In this document: positions 53,083 to 61,607 of the stretch, one piece after another | How positions within the stretch are numbered: the stretch's first letter is position 1 | Layout: every line of letters starts with the position of its first letter | NCBI RefSeq assembly: GCF_032586235.1 | Contig: NZ_JAWHTD010000003.1 | Span: 62,001 to 126,000, forward strand | Direction of reading: 5' to 3' | Source of the DNA: Aestuariicoccus sp032586235 | Lineage (GTDB): Bacteria; Pseudomonadota; Alphaproteobacteria; Rhodobacterales; Rhodobacteraceae | Length of the DNA: 64,000 nucleotides | Notes under the pieces: model-generated | The model's database searches: none | The model's input: only the letters and a program-made list of their open reading frames with translations | Told to the model about the DNA's origin: nothing | Made by a program: the position numbers and the translations under genes

Positions 53083-54249
53083 TTACACCGCCAGTGACAA
53101 AAGCCCGCCCGGGCGGCGCTCGATCCGGCCGTCGAGCTCCAGATCGGTGAGCACGGGCGCGACCCGCGCGGTCGGCGCGCCGAGATCGCGGATCAGCTGA
53201 TCCTCCGCCATCGGCGAGGGGCCGAGGCGCGACAGGATCAGGCTGTGCAGCTCGGCGGTTTCGCGCAGGCTGCGCTGCGGGGGCTGGGCGTCTGCGGGCG
53301 CGGTTGCGGCAACCGACAGGTCGAGTTCCGGCTGGGTGGCCATCTGCGGCGGCGCCTCGGGGAGGTCGTCGATCACATCCTCGGCGCTGCGCACCAGAAG
53401 CGCGCCATCGCGAATCAGGATGTTGCAGCCGCTGGCGCGCGCATCCATCGGGTGGCCGGGCACCGCCAGCACCTCACGCCCCTGATCCAACGCGCATCGC
53501 GCGGTGATCAGCGATCCGGATTTCGCCGCCGCCTCGACAATCACCACGGCCTGGGAAAGCCCCGAGATGATCCTGTTGCGCATCGGGAAATGCCGCGCCT
53601 GCGGTTGCAGCCCCATCATCTGCTCGCTGATCCGCACACCGCCCTTGGCGACGATGTCGTCGGCCAGCCGGGCGTTTTCGGCCGGGTAAAGCACGTCCAC
53701 ACCACCGGCCAGCACGGCGACGGTTCCGGTGTCGAGGCTGGCGGCATGGGCCGCCGCGTCGATCCCGCGCGCCAGACCCGAAACCACGACATAGCCTTTC
53801 TCGGCCAGCCCGCCCGCCAGGAACCGCGCCATGCGCGTGCCCAGCGACGACGCGTTCCGCGCGCCGACCAGCGCCACCATGGGCCGGGTCAGAGCGGCCT
53901 GGTTGCCCAGCGCCCAGAATAGCGGCGGCGCGTCGGCAATATCGGCAAGCCGCGCGGGATAAGCCGTCTCGCCACGGCAGACGAGACGCGCACCGGCAAG
54001 GCGCGCCGCCCTTACCTCGGCCAGCACGACGGCTTCGGGGCAGACGGCGTAATCGGTCACACCGGCGGCGGCGGCCACGTCCGGCAGCGCATCAAGCGCC
54101 GCGCGAGCGCTGCCGTGTTCGTCCAGCAGCCGGTAGAATGTCGTCGCGCCAACCCGGCGCGAGCGCAAGAGACGGAGCCAGCACAGTCGATCGTCTTCCG
54201 TGGTGGGTGGGAGTGGGGGGTGAGTGGAAGAAGTGGTGTAGCCGGTCAT
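53083..54249 (-). CDS. dprA: DNA processing protein DprA
   Basis: 388 residues. Rossmann-like core VALVGARNASSLGTRMARFLAGGLAEKG, VVSGLARGIDAAAH, VLAGGVDVLYPAENARL, FPMRNRIISGLSQAVVIVEA, and a C-terminal winged helix (LSRLGPSPMAEDQLIRDLG). Loads RecA on incoming single-stranded DNA in transformation. ATG 54249 is chosen over the open frame to 54321, whose first 24 residues do not match the family; the ribosome site is poor in both. Confidence 0.93.
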   Translation of the reverse strand: MTGYTTSSTHPPLPPTTEDDRLCWLRLLRSRRVGATTFYRLLDEHGSARAALDALPDVAAAAGVTDYAVCPEAVVLAEVRAARLAGARLVCRGETAYPARLADIADAPPLFWALGNQAALTRPMVALVGARNASSLGTRMARFLAGGLAEKGYVVVSGLARGIDAAAHAASLDTGTVAVLAGGVDVLYPAENARLADDIVAKGGVRISEQMMGLQPQARHFPMRNRIISGLSQAVVIVEAAAKSGSLITARCALDQGREVLAVPGHPMDARASGCNILIRDGALLVRSAEDVIDDLPEAPPQMATQPELDLSVAATAPADAQPPQRSLRETAELHSLILSRLGPSPMAEDQLIRDLGAPTARVAPVLTDLELDGRIERRPGGLLSLAV

Positions 54250-54346
54250 CCTGACCCCGTCTCGTTGCAGAATCAGGTATAGCGCGCGGTTGGTTAAGCC
54301 GCCGTAAAGATCGCAGATCAAACCGCGAACATCTGCAAAACCGGCC

Positions 54347-55768
54347 TTAGGCCTGTGCCCCGCCCACGGTCAATCCGCCAATCATCACAGTGGGTTGCCC
54401 CACCCCGACCGGCACCCATTGCCCCTGCTTGCCGCAATTTCCCATGCCCGGGTCCAGCGCCATGTCGTTGCCCAGAGCGCGAATCTGCTGCAGCGCCGTG
54501 GCGCCGTCGCCGATCAGCGTGGCCCCCTTGACCGGCGCGCCAACCTTGCCGTCCTTGACCCGGTAGGCCTCGGTGCAGGAAAAGACGAACTTGCCGTTGG
54601 TGATGTCGACCTGCCCGCCGCCGAAGCCCACGGCCCAGATGCCGTCCTTCAGATCGGCCACGATGTCCTGAGGATCGGCGTCACCGCCCAGCATGTAGGT
54701 GTTGGTCATCCGCGGCATGGGAATATGCGCATAGCTTTCGCGCCGCCCGTTGCCGGTGGGTTCCACCCCCATCAGCCGGGCGTTCTGCCGGTCCTGCATG
54801 TAACCCACCAGCACGCCGTCCTCGATCAGCACGTTCTTGCCCGAGGGCGTGCCCTCGTCATCCACGGTGATCGAGCCGCGCCGGTCGGGAATGGTGCCGT
54901 CGTCCAGAACGGTCACGCCGGGCGCGGCCACGCGTTGGCCCATGAGCCCGGCAAAGGCCGAGCTGCCCTTGCGGTTGAAATCGCCCTCCAGCCCGTGACC
55001 GATGGCCTCGTGCAGCAGGATGCCCGGCCAGCCGGGCCCCAGCACGATGTCCATGACGCCGGCCGGGGCCGGTTCGGCGCGCAGGTTGACCAGCGCGATG
55101 CGCAACGCCTCGCGCGCCTTCGACTGCCAGTCCTGCGGATCGAGCAAACCATCGAGCGTCACCCGCCCGCCGCCGCCCGCCGTGCCGGATTCGCGGCGTC
55201 CTTCCTCTTCGACGATGACGCTGACATTGACCCGGGTCATGGGGCGTACATCGGTGACCAGAGTGCCCTCGGGGCGCAGAATCGCCACCTCTTGCAATGA
55301 CGCGGCAATGGTCGCGGTCACCTGCACGACGCGCGGGTCGAGATCGCGGGCGAAGGCGTCGATCTCGCGCAGGGTCTCGACCTTCACAGGGAAGGCCTGC
55401 CCGGCGATGGGATCGGCATCGGTGTAGAGCTTGCGATTCGTGCCGGTCGGCGCATCGGCCAGCGTGCCGCCGCCCTCGCCCACCGCCAGCCGCGCGGTTT
55501 CGGCGGCACGGCGAATCGCCTGCTCGCTGATATCGGTGGAATGGGCGTACCCGGCCACGTCATCACGCACCGCACGCAGGCCGAATCCCTCGGCGGCATC
55601 ATAGCTGGCGGTCTTGACGCGGCCGTCGTCAAAGACCAGAACCTCGCCCCGCCGCCGTTCAAGGAACAATTCGCCGTCGTCGGCACCGGCAACGGCATCG
55701 CGCAGCACTTTCAGTGCGCGGTCGCGGTCCAGATGGGTGTCGAAAGGGCGAAACGCGGAGTCGGTCAT
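54347..55768 (-). CDS. tldD: metalloprotease TldD
   Basis: 473 residues. Zinc motif His253-Glu-x3-His258 in LLHEAIGHGLEGD, a downstream glycine-rich GWPGI region and cysteine in NCGKQGQWVPVG as the third ligand. With TldE (not in the window) it processes peptides such as microcin B17 and CcdA in E. coli. ATG 55768 follows GAGGATTCC upstream on the minus strand. Confidence 0.95.
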   Translation of the reverse strand: MTDSAFRPFDTHLDRDRALKVLRDAVAGADDGELFLERRRGEVLVFDDGRVKTASYDAAEGFGLRAVRDDVAGYAHSTDISEQAIRRAAETARLAVGEGGGTLADAPTGTNRKLYTDADPIAGQAFPVKVETLREIDAFARDLDPRVVQVTATIAASLQEVAILRPEGTLVTDVRPMTRVNVSVIVEEEGRRESGTAGGGGRVTLDGLLDPQDWQSKAREALRIALVNLRAEPAPAGVMDIVLGPGWPGILLHEAIGHGLEGDFNRKGSSAFAGLMGQRVAAPGVTVLDDGTIPDRRGSITVDDEGTPSGKNVLIEDGVLVGYMQDRQNARLMGVEPTGNGRRESYAHIPMPRMTNTYMLGGDADPQDIVADLKDGIWAVGFGGGQVDITNGKFVFSCTEAYRVKDGKVGAPVKGATLIGDGATALQQIRALGNDMALDPGMGNCGKQGQWVPVGVGQPTVMIGGLTVGGAQA

Positions 55769-55787
55769 GAGGAATCCTCGGGCTTGG

Positions 55788-55799
55788 TTGTGATCACAA
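55788..55799. promoter_or_regulatory. perfect 12-bp palindrome upstream of tldD
   Basis: TTGTGATCACAA, 20 bp before the tldD start and 160 bp before ctaC, in their divergent gap. It resembles a compressed CRP-type half-site pair (TGTGA/TCACA without spacer) but not the FnrL pattern TTGAC-N4-GTCAA. Confidence 0.45.
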
Positions 55800-55958
55800 G
55801 CGGAAAAAGCGCCGTTTTGCCGCAAGCATGTTCCTTTATCTGTCGATCAGAATATGGTTTTAAGCGTCGACAACTCAATGGGGGGACGCAAAGCGCCGGC
55901 GCCGTGCGCTTATCCGCTGCCACCCGGCGACAGACCACGCAACCGACCAAGGTGACAC

Positions 55959-56837
55959 ATGCGACTGAATTCGATGATGACCGGCCTCATGGCCAGCCTT
56001 CTTGCCACCCCGACGCTGGCGCAGGAGGGTCTCGAGATCGTGGGCAGGCCGAGCGACGCCGGAACCGGCTTTCAGCCGGCGGCAACGGAACTGGCGCGCG
56101 AGCTGCAATGGCTGGACGGCATGGTTCTGGTGATCATCACCGCCATCGTTCTGTTCGTGACCGCGCTGCTGATCTACTGCATCGTGCGGTTCAACGAGCG
56201 CGCCAACCCCAAGGCGGCAAGCTTTACCCACAACACCCCGATCGAGATCGCCTGGACGGTGGTGCCCATCGTGATCCTGGTCTTTATCGGCGCGTTCTCG
56301 CTGCCGGTGCTGTTCAACCAGCAGGAAATTCCCGAAGGCGACGTGACGATCAAGGTGACAGGCTATCAGTGGTACTGGGGCTATGAATACGTCGGCGAGG
56401 ACCTGGTCTATGACAGCTACATGATCGGCTCGCCCTTCACCGGCGGCGACAACAGCCTGACCCCTGAGGTGCGCGAGCAACTGGTCGAGGCGGGCTACAG
56501 CGAAGAAGAATTCTTGCTGGCGACCGACACGTCGGTCGTGGTGCCCGTCGGCAAGACCGTGGTCATGCAGGTCACCGGCGGCGACGTGATCCACAGCTGG
56601 ACGATCCCGGCCTTCGGCGTCAAGCAGGACGGCGTTCCCGGTCGCCTGGCCGAGTTGTGGTTCAACGCGGACCGGGAGGGCGTGTATTTCGGCCAGTGTT
56701 CGGAGCTTTGCGGGCAGGCGCATGCCTACATGCCGATCACGGTCAAAGTGGTCAGCGAAGAGGCATACGAGGCGTGGCTGGCCGCGTCGAAGGAAGCGGG
56801 CGAATACACCGACGTCCGCCAGGTCCTGACCAACTGA
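55959..56837 (+). CDS. ctaC: cytochrome c oxidase subunit II
   Basis: 292 residues. Signal peptide ending TPTLAQ, two membrane hairpin segments (about 45-70 and 85-110), then the CuA cupredoxin domain with His212, Cys247, Glu249, Cys251, His255 and Met258 (GQCSELCGQAHAYM). Accepts electrons from cytochrome c in the aa3 oxidase. First of the ctaC-ctaB-coxF-ctaG-ctaE set; subunit I lies elsewhere. Confidence 0.97.
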   Translation: MRLNSMMTGLMASLLATPTLAQEGLEIVGRPSDAGTGFQPAATELARELQWLDGMVLVIITAIVLFVTALLIYCIVRFNERANPKAASFTHNTPIEIAWTVVPIVILVFIGAFSLPVLFNQQEIPEGDVTIKVTGYQWYWGYEYVGEDLVYDSYMIGSPFTGGDNSLTPEVREQLVEAGYSEEEFLLATDTSVVVPVGKTVVMQVTGGDVIHSWTIPAFGVKQDGVPGRLAELWFNADREGVYFGQCSELCGQAHAYMPITVKVVSEEAYEAWLAASKEAGEYTDVRQVLTN

Positions 56838-56847
56838 GCTAACGAGC

Positions 56848-56909
56848 GGTGCGCAATGAATGCGCACCCTACTACCCCGGCCACGTAGGGTGCGCATTCA
56901 TTGCGCACC
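56848..56909. repeat. inverted pair of 25-bp palindromic dispersed repeats (copy B)
   Basis: Arms 56848-56872 and 56885-56909 are exact reverse complements with a 12-nt spacer. Outer GGTGCGC and the CCTAC tail match copy A at 397-463; the variable centre is AATGAAT here. It lies 10 nt after ctaC and 18 nt before ctaB, so it must be transcribed if the operon is continuous. Confidence 0.92.
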
Positions 56910-56927
56910 GCCCCGACGAGGACAAAG

Positions 56928-57866
56928 ATGAGCGACGCAAGCATCAACGGCGCGGCAACGCAGACGCAAGAGGCGGAATTCGGCGATTACTTCGCCCTGC
57001 TCAAGCCGCGCGTGATGTCGCTTGTGGTGTTTACGGCGCTGGTCGGGCTGCTGGCCGCCCCGGTGTCCGTGCATCCTTTCGTCGGGTTCTGCGCCATCCT
57101 CTTCATCGCGGTCGGCGGCGGCGCATCGGGCGCGCTGAACATGTGGTGGGACGCGGATATCGACGCGGTGATGAAGCGCACCGCCCGGCGGCCCATCCCC
57201 GCCGGCAAGGTCACCGGGGACGAGGCGCTGGCCATCGGGCTTGCGCTTTCGGGTTTCTCGGTCGTCTTCCTCGGCCTCGCGTCGAACTGGTTCGCGGCCG
57301 GGCTGCTGGCCTTCACCATCTTCTTTTACGTCGTCATCTACACCATGTGGCTCAAGCGCTGGACGCCGCAGAACATCGTGATCGGCGGCGCGGCGGGCGC
57401 CTTCCCTCCGATGATCGGCTGGGCCGTCGCCACCGGCGGCGTCAGCATCGAATCGGTGCTTATGTTCTGTCTGACATTCATGTGGACCCCACCGCATTTC
57501 TGGGCGCTCGCGCTTTTCATGCGCAAGGATTACGACAATGCCGACGTGCCCATGCTGACGGTCACCCACGGGCGGCGCGTCACGCGGGTACACATCCTCG
57601 CCTACACCGTCCTGCTGGCCGTTCTGGCCATCGGCGCGGGTTTCACCTCGATCGGCGGTCCGGTCTATCTGGCGGTGGCCCTGGTGCTGAACGCGCTCTT
57701 CCTCAAGGGCGCCTGGGACATCTTCCGCCGTGACGAGGACATGTCCGAAGAGGACAACTTCCTTGTCGAGCGCAAGTTCTTCAAACTCTCGCTGCTCTAT
57801 CTCTTCGCCCATTTCGGCGCGATCCTGATCGAGGCCGGTCTGGACCGCATCGGGGGTCTGGCATGA
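56928..57866 (+). CDS. ctaB: heme O synthase (protoheme IX farnesyltransferase)
   Basis: 312 residues, about nine membrane segments of the UbiA fold. First Asp-rich motif NMWWDADIDAVMKRTARRPIP; second DYDNADVPML. Attaches farnesyl to heme B for the aa3 oxidase. ATG 56928 follows GAGGA (56918-56922) immediately after the repeat pair. Four-base overlap with the coxF-like gene. Confidence 0.96.
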   Translation: MSDASINGAATQTQEAEFGDYFALLKPRVMSLVVFTALVGLLAAPVSVHPFVGFCAILFIAVGGGASGALNMWWDADIDAVMKRTARRPIPAGKVTGDEALAIGLALSGFSVVFLGLASNWFAAGLLAFTIFFYVVIYTMWLKRWTPQNIVIGGAAGAFPPMIGWAVATGGVSIESVLMFCLTFMWTPPHFWALALFMRKDYDNADVPMLTVTHGRRVTRVHILAYTVLLAVLAIGAGFTSIGGPVYLAVALVLNALFLKGAWDIFRRDEDMSEEDNFLVERKFFKLSLLYLFAHFGAILIEAGLDRIGGLA

Positions 57867-58036
57867 GCTTTGGCCGCGAACACGAGCTTCACAAGCGCCG
57901 GTTCGGCCGCAACCTTGGACTGGGCCTGGTGTTGGTGGCGTTCATCGCCATCATCTTCGGCCTCACGGTCGTCAAGGTGACGCGGGGCGATTACGATCCG
58001 GCAATCGCAGGAGGACAGGTCAGCAATGGCAATTGA
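57863..58036 (+). CDS. coxF: small single-span CoxF-like protein
   Basis: 57 residues, easily missed. Charged N terminus (EHELHKRRFGRN), one membrane helix (about 17-37: LGLGLVLVAFIAIIFGLTVV), then VTRGDYDPAIAGG. The gene overlaps the ctaB stop by four bases and extends 11 bases into ctaG in another frame. Position and form match the short CoxF/hypothetical gene between ctaB and ctaG in Rhodobacteraceae; role in oxidase assembly is inferred. Confidence 0.8.
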   Translation: MSFGREHELHKRRFGRNLGLGLVLVAFIAIIFGLTVVKVTRGDYDPAIAGGQVSNGN

Positions 58037-58607
58037 GGGAAAGAACAAGACCGTGGTTCAGACCGTCGGCGTCGTTCTCTTCATGGGGGCGATGGCGTGG
58101 GCCTCGGTTCCGCTTTACGACTGGTTCTGCCGTGTGACCGGCTATGGCGGCGCGACCGGCGTTGCCGAGGCGGCCGGGGACCGGATCCTCGACAAGACCA
58201 TCAAGATCAAGTTCGACGCCTCGCTCGAACGCGGCATGCCGTGGGAATTCAAGCCCGTCGAACACGAGATCGAGCTGCGCATCGGCGAAGAGGGGCTGGC
58301 CTTCTACGAGGCCTATAACCCGACCGACAAACCCATCGCAGGCTCTGCCAGCTACAACGTCGCGCCCTTCAGCGCCGGCGCTTATTTCAACAAGATCGCC
58401 TGCTTCTGTTTCGAGGAACAGGTGCTGATGCCCGGTGAACGCGTGCAGATGCCGGTCAGCTTCTTCGTCGACCCCGAGATCGTCGAGGATTCGGACGCCA
58501 AATACGCCAAGCATATCACGCTGTCCTACACCTTTTACGAAATCGACCTGCCCGAGGACGTGCAGGCCGCCTTGACCCCGCAAACAGACGGCACGTCTGT
58601 CAACTAA
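58026..58607 (+). CDS. ctaG: cytochrome c oxidase assembly protein CtaG/Cox11
   Basis: 193 residues. One N-terminal membrane segment, periplasmic copper-chaperone domain with the ACFCFEEQ Cu(I)-binding CFC motif, PLYDWFCRVTGYGG at the start, and SVPL. Delivers CuB to subunit I. Start 58026 lies within the coxF-like gene, 11-base overlap. Confidence 0.96.
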   Translation: MAIEGKNKTVVQTVGVVLFMGAMAWASVPLYDWFCRVTGYGGATGVAEAAGDRILDKTIKIKFDASLERGMPWEFKPVEHEIELRIGEEGLAFYEAYNPTDKPIAGSASYNVAPFSAGAYFNKIACFCFEEQVLMPGERVQMPVSFFVDPEIVEDSDAKYAKHITLSYTFYEIDLPEDVQAALTPQTDGTSVN

Positions 58608-58627
58608 CGACCAACGAGGGATTCGAC

Positions 58628-59428
58628 ATGGCACATGCCAAGAACCATGACTACCACATTCTAAACCCCTCCATCTGGCCCCTGCTGGGCGCGGCGGCCG
58701 GCTTTACCATGCTGTTCGGCGCCGTCCTGTGGATGCACGACAGCGGCCCCTGGGTGTTCCTGATCGGCCTTGTGGGTGTGCTTTATACCATGTTCGGCTG
58801 GTGGGCCGACGTCGTCGCGGAAAGCCAGGTGGGCGATCACACGCCTGTGGTGCGGATCGGCCTGAAGTACGGCTTCATCCTCTTCATCATGTCCGAGGTG
58901 ATGTTCTTCTTCGCCTGGTTCTGGTCGTTCTTCAAACACGCCATGTACCCCATGGGCCCGCTGAGCCCCGCGGTCGACGGCGTCTGGCCGCCCGTGGGGA
59001 TCGAGACCTTCGACCCCTGGCACCTGCCGCTGATCAACACGCTGATCCTGCTCTGCTCGGGCGCGGCCGCGACCTGGGCGCACCATGCGCTGGTGCATGA
59101 GAACAACCGCGAGGACATGAAGAACGGCCTGATCCTGGCGATCGTGCTGGGTGTGCTCTTCACCATGCTGCAGGCCTATGAATACAGCCACGCGGCCTTT
59201 GGTTTCTCAGGCAACATCTATGGCGCCAACTTCTACATGGCCACGGGCTTTCACGGCGCGCATGTGATCATCGGGACGATCTTCCTCTTCATCTGCCTGC
59301 TGCGCCTGATGAAGGGCCATTTCACGCCGGAAAAGCACATCGGCTTCGAGGCCGCCGCTTGGTACTGGCACTTCGTCGACGTGGTTTGGCTGTTCCTCTT
59401 CGCCGCTGTCTACGTTTGGGGCGGCTGA
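58628..59428 (+). CDS. ctaE: cytochrome c oxidase subunit III
   Basis: 266 residues, seven membrane segments. Standard landmarks: MSEVMFFFAWFWSFFKHA with the lipid-contact glutamate, PLINTLILLCSGAAATWAHHA, FYMATGFHGAHVIIGT and AWYWHFVDVVWLFLF at the end. ATG 58628 is 20 nt after ctaG. A clear intrinsic terminator follows at 59494. Confidence 0.97.
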   Translation: MAHAKNHDYHILNPSIWPLLGAAAGFTMLFGAVLWMHDSGPWVFLIGLVGVLYTMFGWWADVVAESQVGDHTPVVRIGLKYGFILFIMSEVMFFFAWFWSFFKHAMYPMGPLSPAVDGVWPPVGIETFDPWHLPLINTLILLCSGAAATWAHHALVHENNREDMKNGLILAIVLGVLFTMLQAYEYSHAAFGFSGNIYGANFYMATGFHGAHVIIGTIFLFICLLRLMKGHFTPEKHIGFEAAAWYWHFVDVVWLFLFAAVYVWGG

Positions 59429-59493
59429 GCCTGCGGCGGGTTGCAGCGCCCTGCCAAAGGCGGTTTGAACCCCGCCTTGGATCGGTCTAAGAG

Positions 59494-59520
59494 AGGCGCG
59501 CCCCCGGCGCGCCTTTTCCT
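59494..59520 (+). terminator. intrinsic terminator after ctaE
   Basis: Perfect 9-bp stem AGGCGCGCC (59494-59502) / GGCGCGCCT (59506-59514), loop CCC, followed by TTTCCTTGT. SURF1 begins 16 nt later, so this would separate or reduce downstream expression. Confidence 0.8.
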
Positions 59521-59535
59521 TGTAACGGAGCCTTC

Positions 59536-60219
59536 GTGAAACGCCCCATCGCCACCCTTCTGCTGGGCCTCATCGGTGCCGGTATCCTGCTGTCTCTGGG
59601 CGTCTGGCAGATGCAGCGTCTGGCGTGGAAAGAAGGCATCCTGGACGAGATCGAAAGCACCATCGCGGGTCCAGCCCAGCCGCTGCCGCAGGTCGTGTCG
59701 CCGGACGAGCAGCGCTACCAGCCGTTGGCGCTGAGCGGCACCATCGAGGAGGGCGAGCTGCACGTGCTGGTGTCGGTCAAGCGCGTGGGCGCGGGTTACC
59801 GGGTGATCGCACCTTTCCAGACCAATGACGGGCGGCGGGTGCTGCTGGACCGGGGTTTTGTGCCCGTGGCCAAAAAGGGCACCCCGCGCCGGACCGGCCC
59901 GGCGGAGGTGACCGGCAACCTGCACTGGCCCGACGACCGCAATTCCTCGACCCCAGAAAACGACGTGGCGGGCAACACCTGGTTCGCCCGCGACATCGGG
60001 CCGATGTCCGAGGCGCTGCAGACCGAACCCCTGCTGGTGATCGCGCGCGAGGTTACCCCTGCCGATCCCGGCCTCACCCCCCTGCCCGTCGACACCAGCG
60101 GCATTCCCAACGATCACTTGCAATATGCCGTCACCTGGTTCTCTCTGGCGGCGATCTGGCTGGCGATGACGGCGACACTCATCTGGCGGCAACGCCGCGA
60201 TACGAAAGGCGGACGCTGA
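59536..60219 (+). CDS. SURF1 family cytochrome oxidase assembly protein
   Basis: 227 residues. Two terminal membrane spans (about 5-22 and 197-215) around a periplasmic domain with GVWQMQRLAWKE, LLDRGFVP, NLHWPDDRNSSTPEND and the C-terminal NDHLQYAVTWFSLA motif. Aids heme a insertion into subunit I. It starts GTG 59536 after CGGAGCC. The stop shares one base with the thrC start. Confidence 0.92.
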   Translation: MKRPIATLLLGLIGAGILLSLGVWQMQRLAWKEGILDEIESTIAGPAQPLPQVVSPDEQRYQPLALSGTIEEGELHVLVSVKRVGAGYRVIAPFQTNDGRRVLLDRGFVPVAKKGTPRRTGPAEVTGNLHWPDDRNSSTPENDVAGNTWFARDIGPMSEALQTEPLLVIAREVTPADPGLTPLPVDTSGIPNDHLQYAVTWFSLAAIWLAMTATLIWRQRRDTKGGR

Positions 60220-61607
60220 TGCGTTACATCTCGACCCGGGGGCAGGCCCCGGCGCTGACATTCGAAGAGGCGATGCTGTCCGGGCTCGCGCGCGATGGCG
60301 GGCTTTACGTGCCCGAGACCATCCCGCAGATGAGCGACGCCGACATCCGCGCGCTGCATGGCCTGCCCTATGAAGAGGTGGCCTTTCGCGTGATGCGGCC
60401 TTTCGTCGGCGACGGCTTCACCGACGAGGTCTTTGCCGACCTGATCGCCAAGGCCTATGCCGGGTTCGGCCACAACGCCCGCGCGCCGCTGGTGCAGCTG
60501 GCCCCCGGGCATTTCCTGCTCGAGCTCTTCCACGGCCCGACGCTGGCCTTCAAGGACTTCGCGATGCAGCTGATCGGCCAGCTGTTCGAAGAAGCGATGA
60601 CGCGGCGCGGCGAGCGGGTGACTATCGTGGGCGCCACCAGCGGCGACACCGGGTCGGCCGCGATCGAGGCGTTCCGGGGTCTGGATGCGGTAGACGTCTT
60701 CATCCTCTACCCGCATGGCCGTGTGTCCGAGGTGCAGCGCCGCCAGATGACCACGCCGGTGGAAAGCAACGTGCACGCGCTGGCGCTGCACGGGCATTTC
60801 GACGATTGCCAGGCGCGGCTGAAGGACATGTTCAACCATTTCGAGTTCCGCGACAGCGTCCGGCTGGCGGGTGTGAACAGCATCAACTGGGCGCGGGTGC
60901 TGGCGCAGGTGGTCTATTTCTTTTCCTCGGCCGTGTCGTTGGGTGCGCCGGAGCGCAAGGTCAGCTTTACGGTGCCCACCGGCAATTTCGGCGACATTTT
61001 CGCGGGCTACATCGCCAAACGCATGGGGCTGCCCATTGACCGGCTGGTGGTCGCCACCAACCAGAACGACATTCTGCACCGGTGCCTCTCATCGGGCGCT
61101 TACGAAACGGATGAGGTCGTCCCGTCGATCAGCCCGAGCATGGACATCCAGGTCAGCTCGAACTTCGAACGCGCCCTCTTCGACGCTTACGACCGCGATG
61201 GCGCCGCCGTGGCCCAGCTGATGGACGAGCTCAAGCAGGGCGGGTTCCGCGTCAGCCAGGGCGCGCTTCAGGCGCTGCGCGAGCATTTCGACAGCGGCCG
61301 CGTCAGCGAAGACGAGACCATGGCCACCATCGCCGAGGCCAACCGCAGCATGGGCGAATTGCTCTGCCCGCATTCGGCCATCGGGGTCCGCGTCGCCGAG
61401 GCCGGGCGCGATCCCGCCGTGCCGATGATCACGCTGGCGACCGCGCATCCCGCGAAATTCCCCGATGCGGTGGAAGAGGCCAGCGGCATCCGTCCGCCGC
61501 TTCCCCAGCGCATGGCCGATCTTTACGACCGCGCCGAGCGCGTGACCGAGGTCGAGAACGACCTTGCCGCGCTAGAGGCCCTTATTCAGGAGCGTATCGC
61601 CCAGTGA
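60219..61607 (+). CDS. thrC: threonine synthase
   Basis: 462 residues, long-type threonine synthase. PLP lysine Lys112 in LAFKDFAMQ, phosphate loop GATSGDTGSAAIEAF, and VPTGNFGDIFAGYIAK. Converts O-phosphohomoserine to threonine. TGATG junction with SURF1; GTGA overlap with the M16 gene, so three functions are coupled. Confidence 0.96.
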   Translation: MRYISTRGQAPALTFEEAMLSGLARDGGLYVPETIPQMSDADIRALHGLPYEEVAFRVMRPFVGDGFTDEVFADLIAKAYAGFGHNARAPLVQLAPGHFLLELFHGPTLAFKDFAMQLIGQLFEEAMTRRGERVTIVGATSGDTGSAAIEAFRGLDAVDVFILYPHGRVSEVQRRQMTTPVESNVHALALHGHFDDCQARLKDMFNHFEFRDSVRLAGVNSINWARVLAQVVYFFSSAVSLGAPERKVSFTVPTGNFGDIFAGYIAKRMGLPIDRLVVATNQNDILHRCLSSGAYETDEVVPSISPSMDIQVSSNFERALFDAYDRDGAAVAQLMDELKQGGFRVSQGALQALREHFDSGRVSEDETMATIAEANRSMGELLCPHSAIGVRVAEAGRDPAVPMITLATAHPAKFPDAVEEASGIRPPLPQRMADLYDRAERVTEVENDLAALEALIQERIAQ

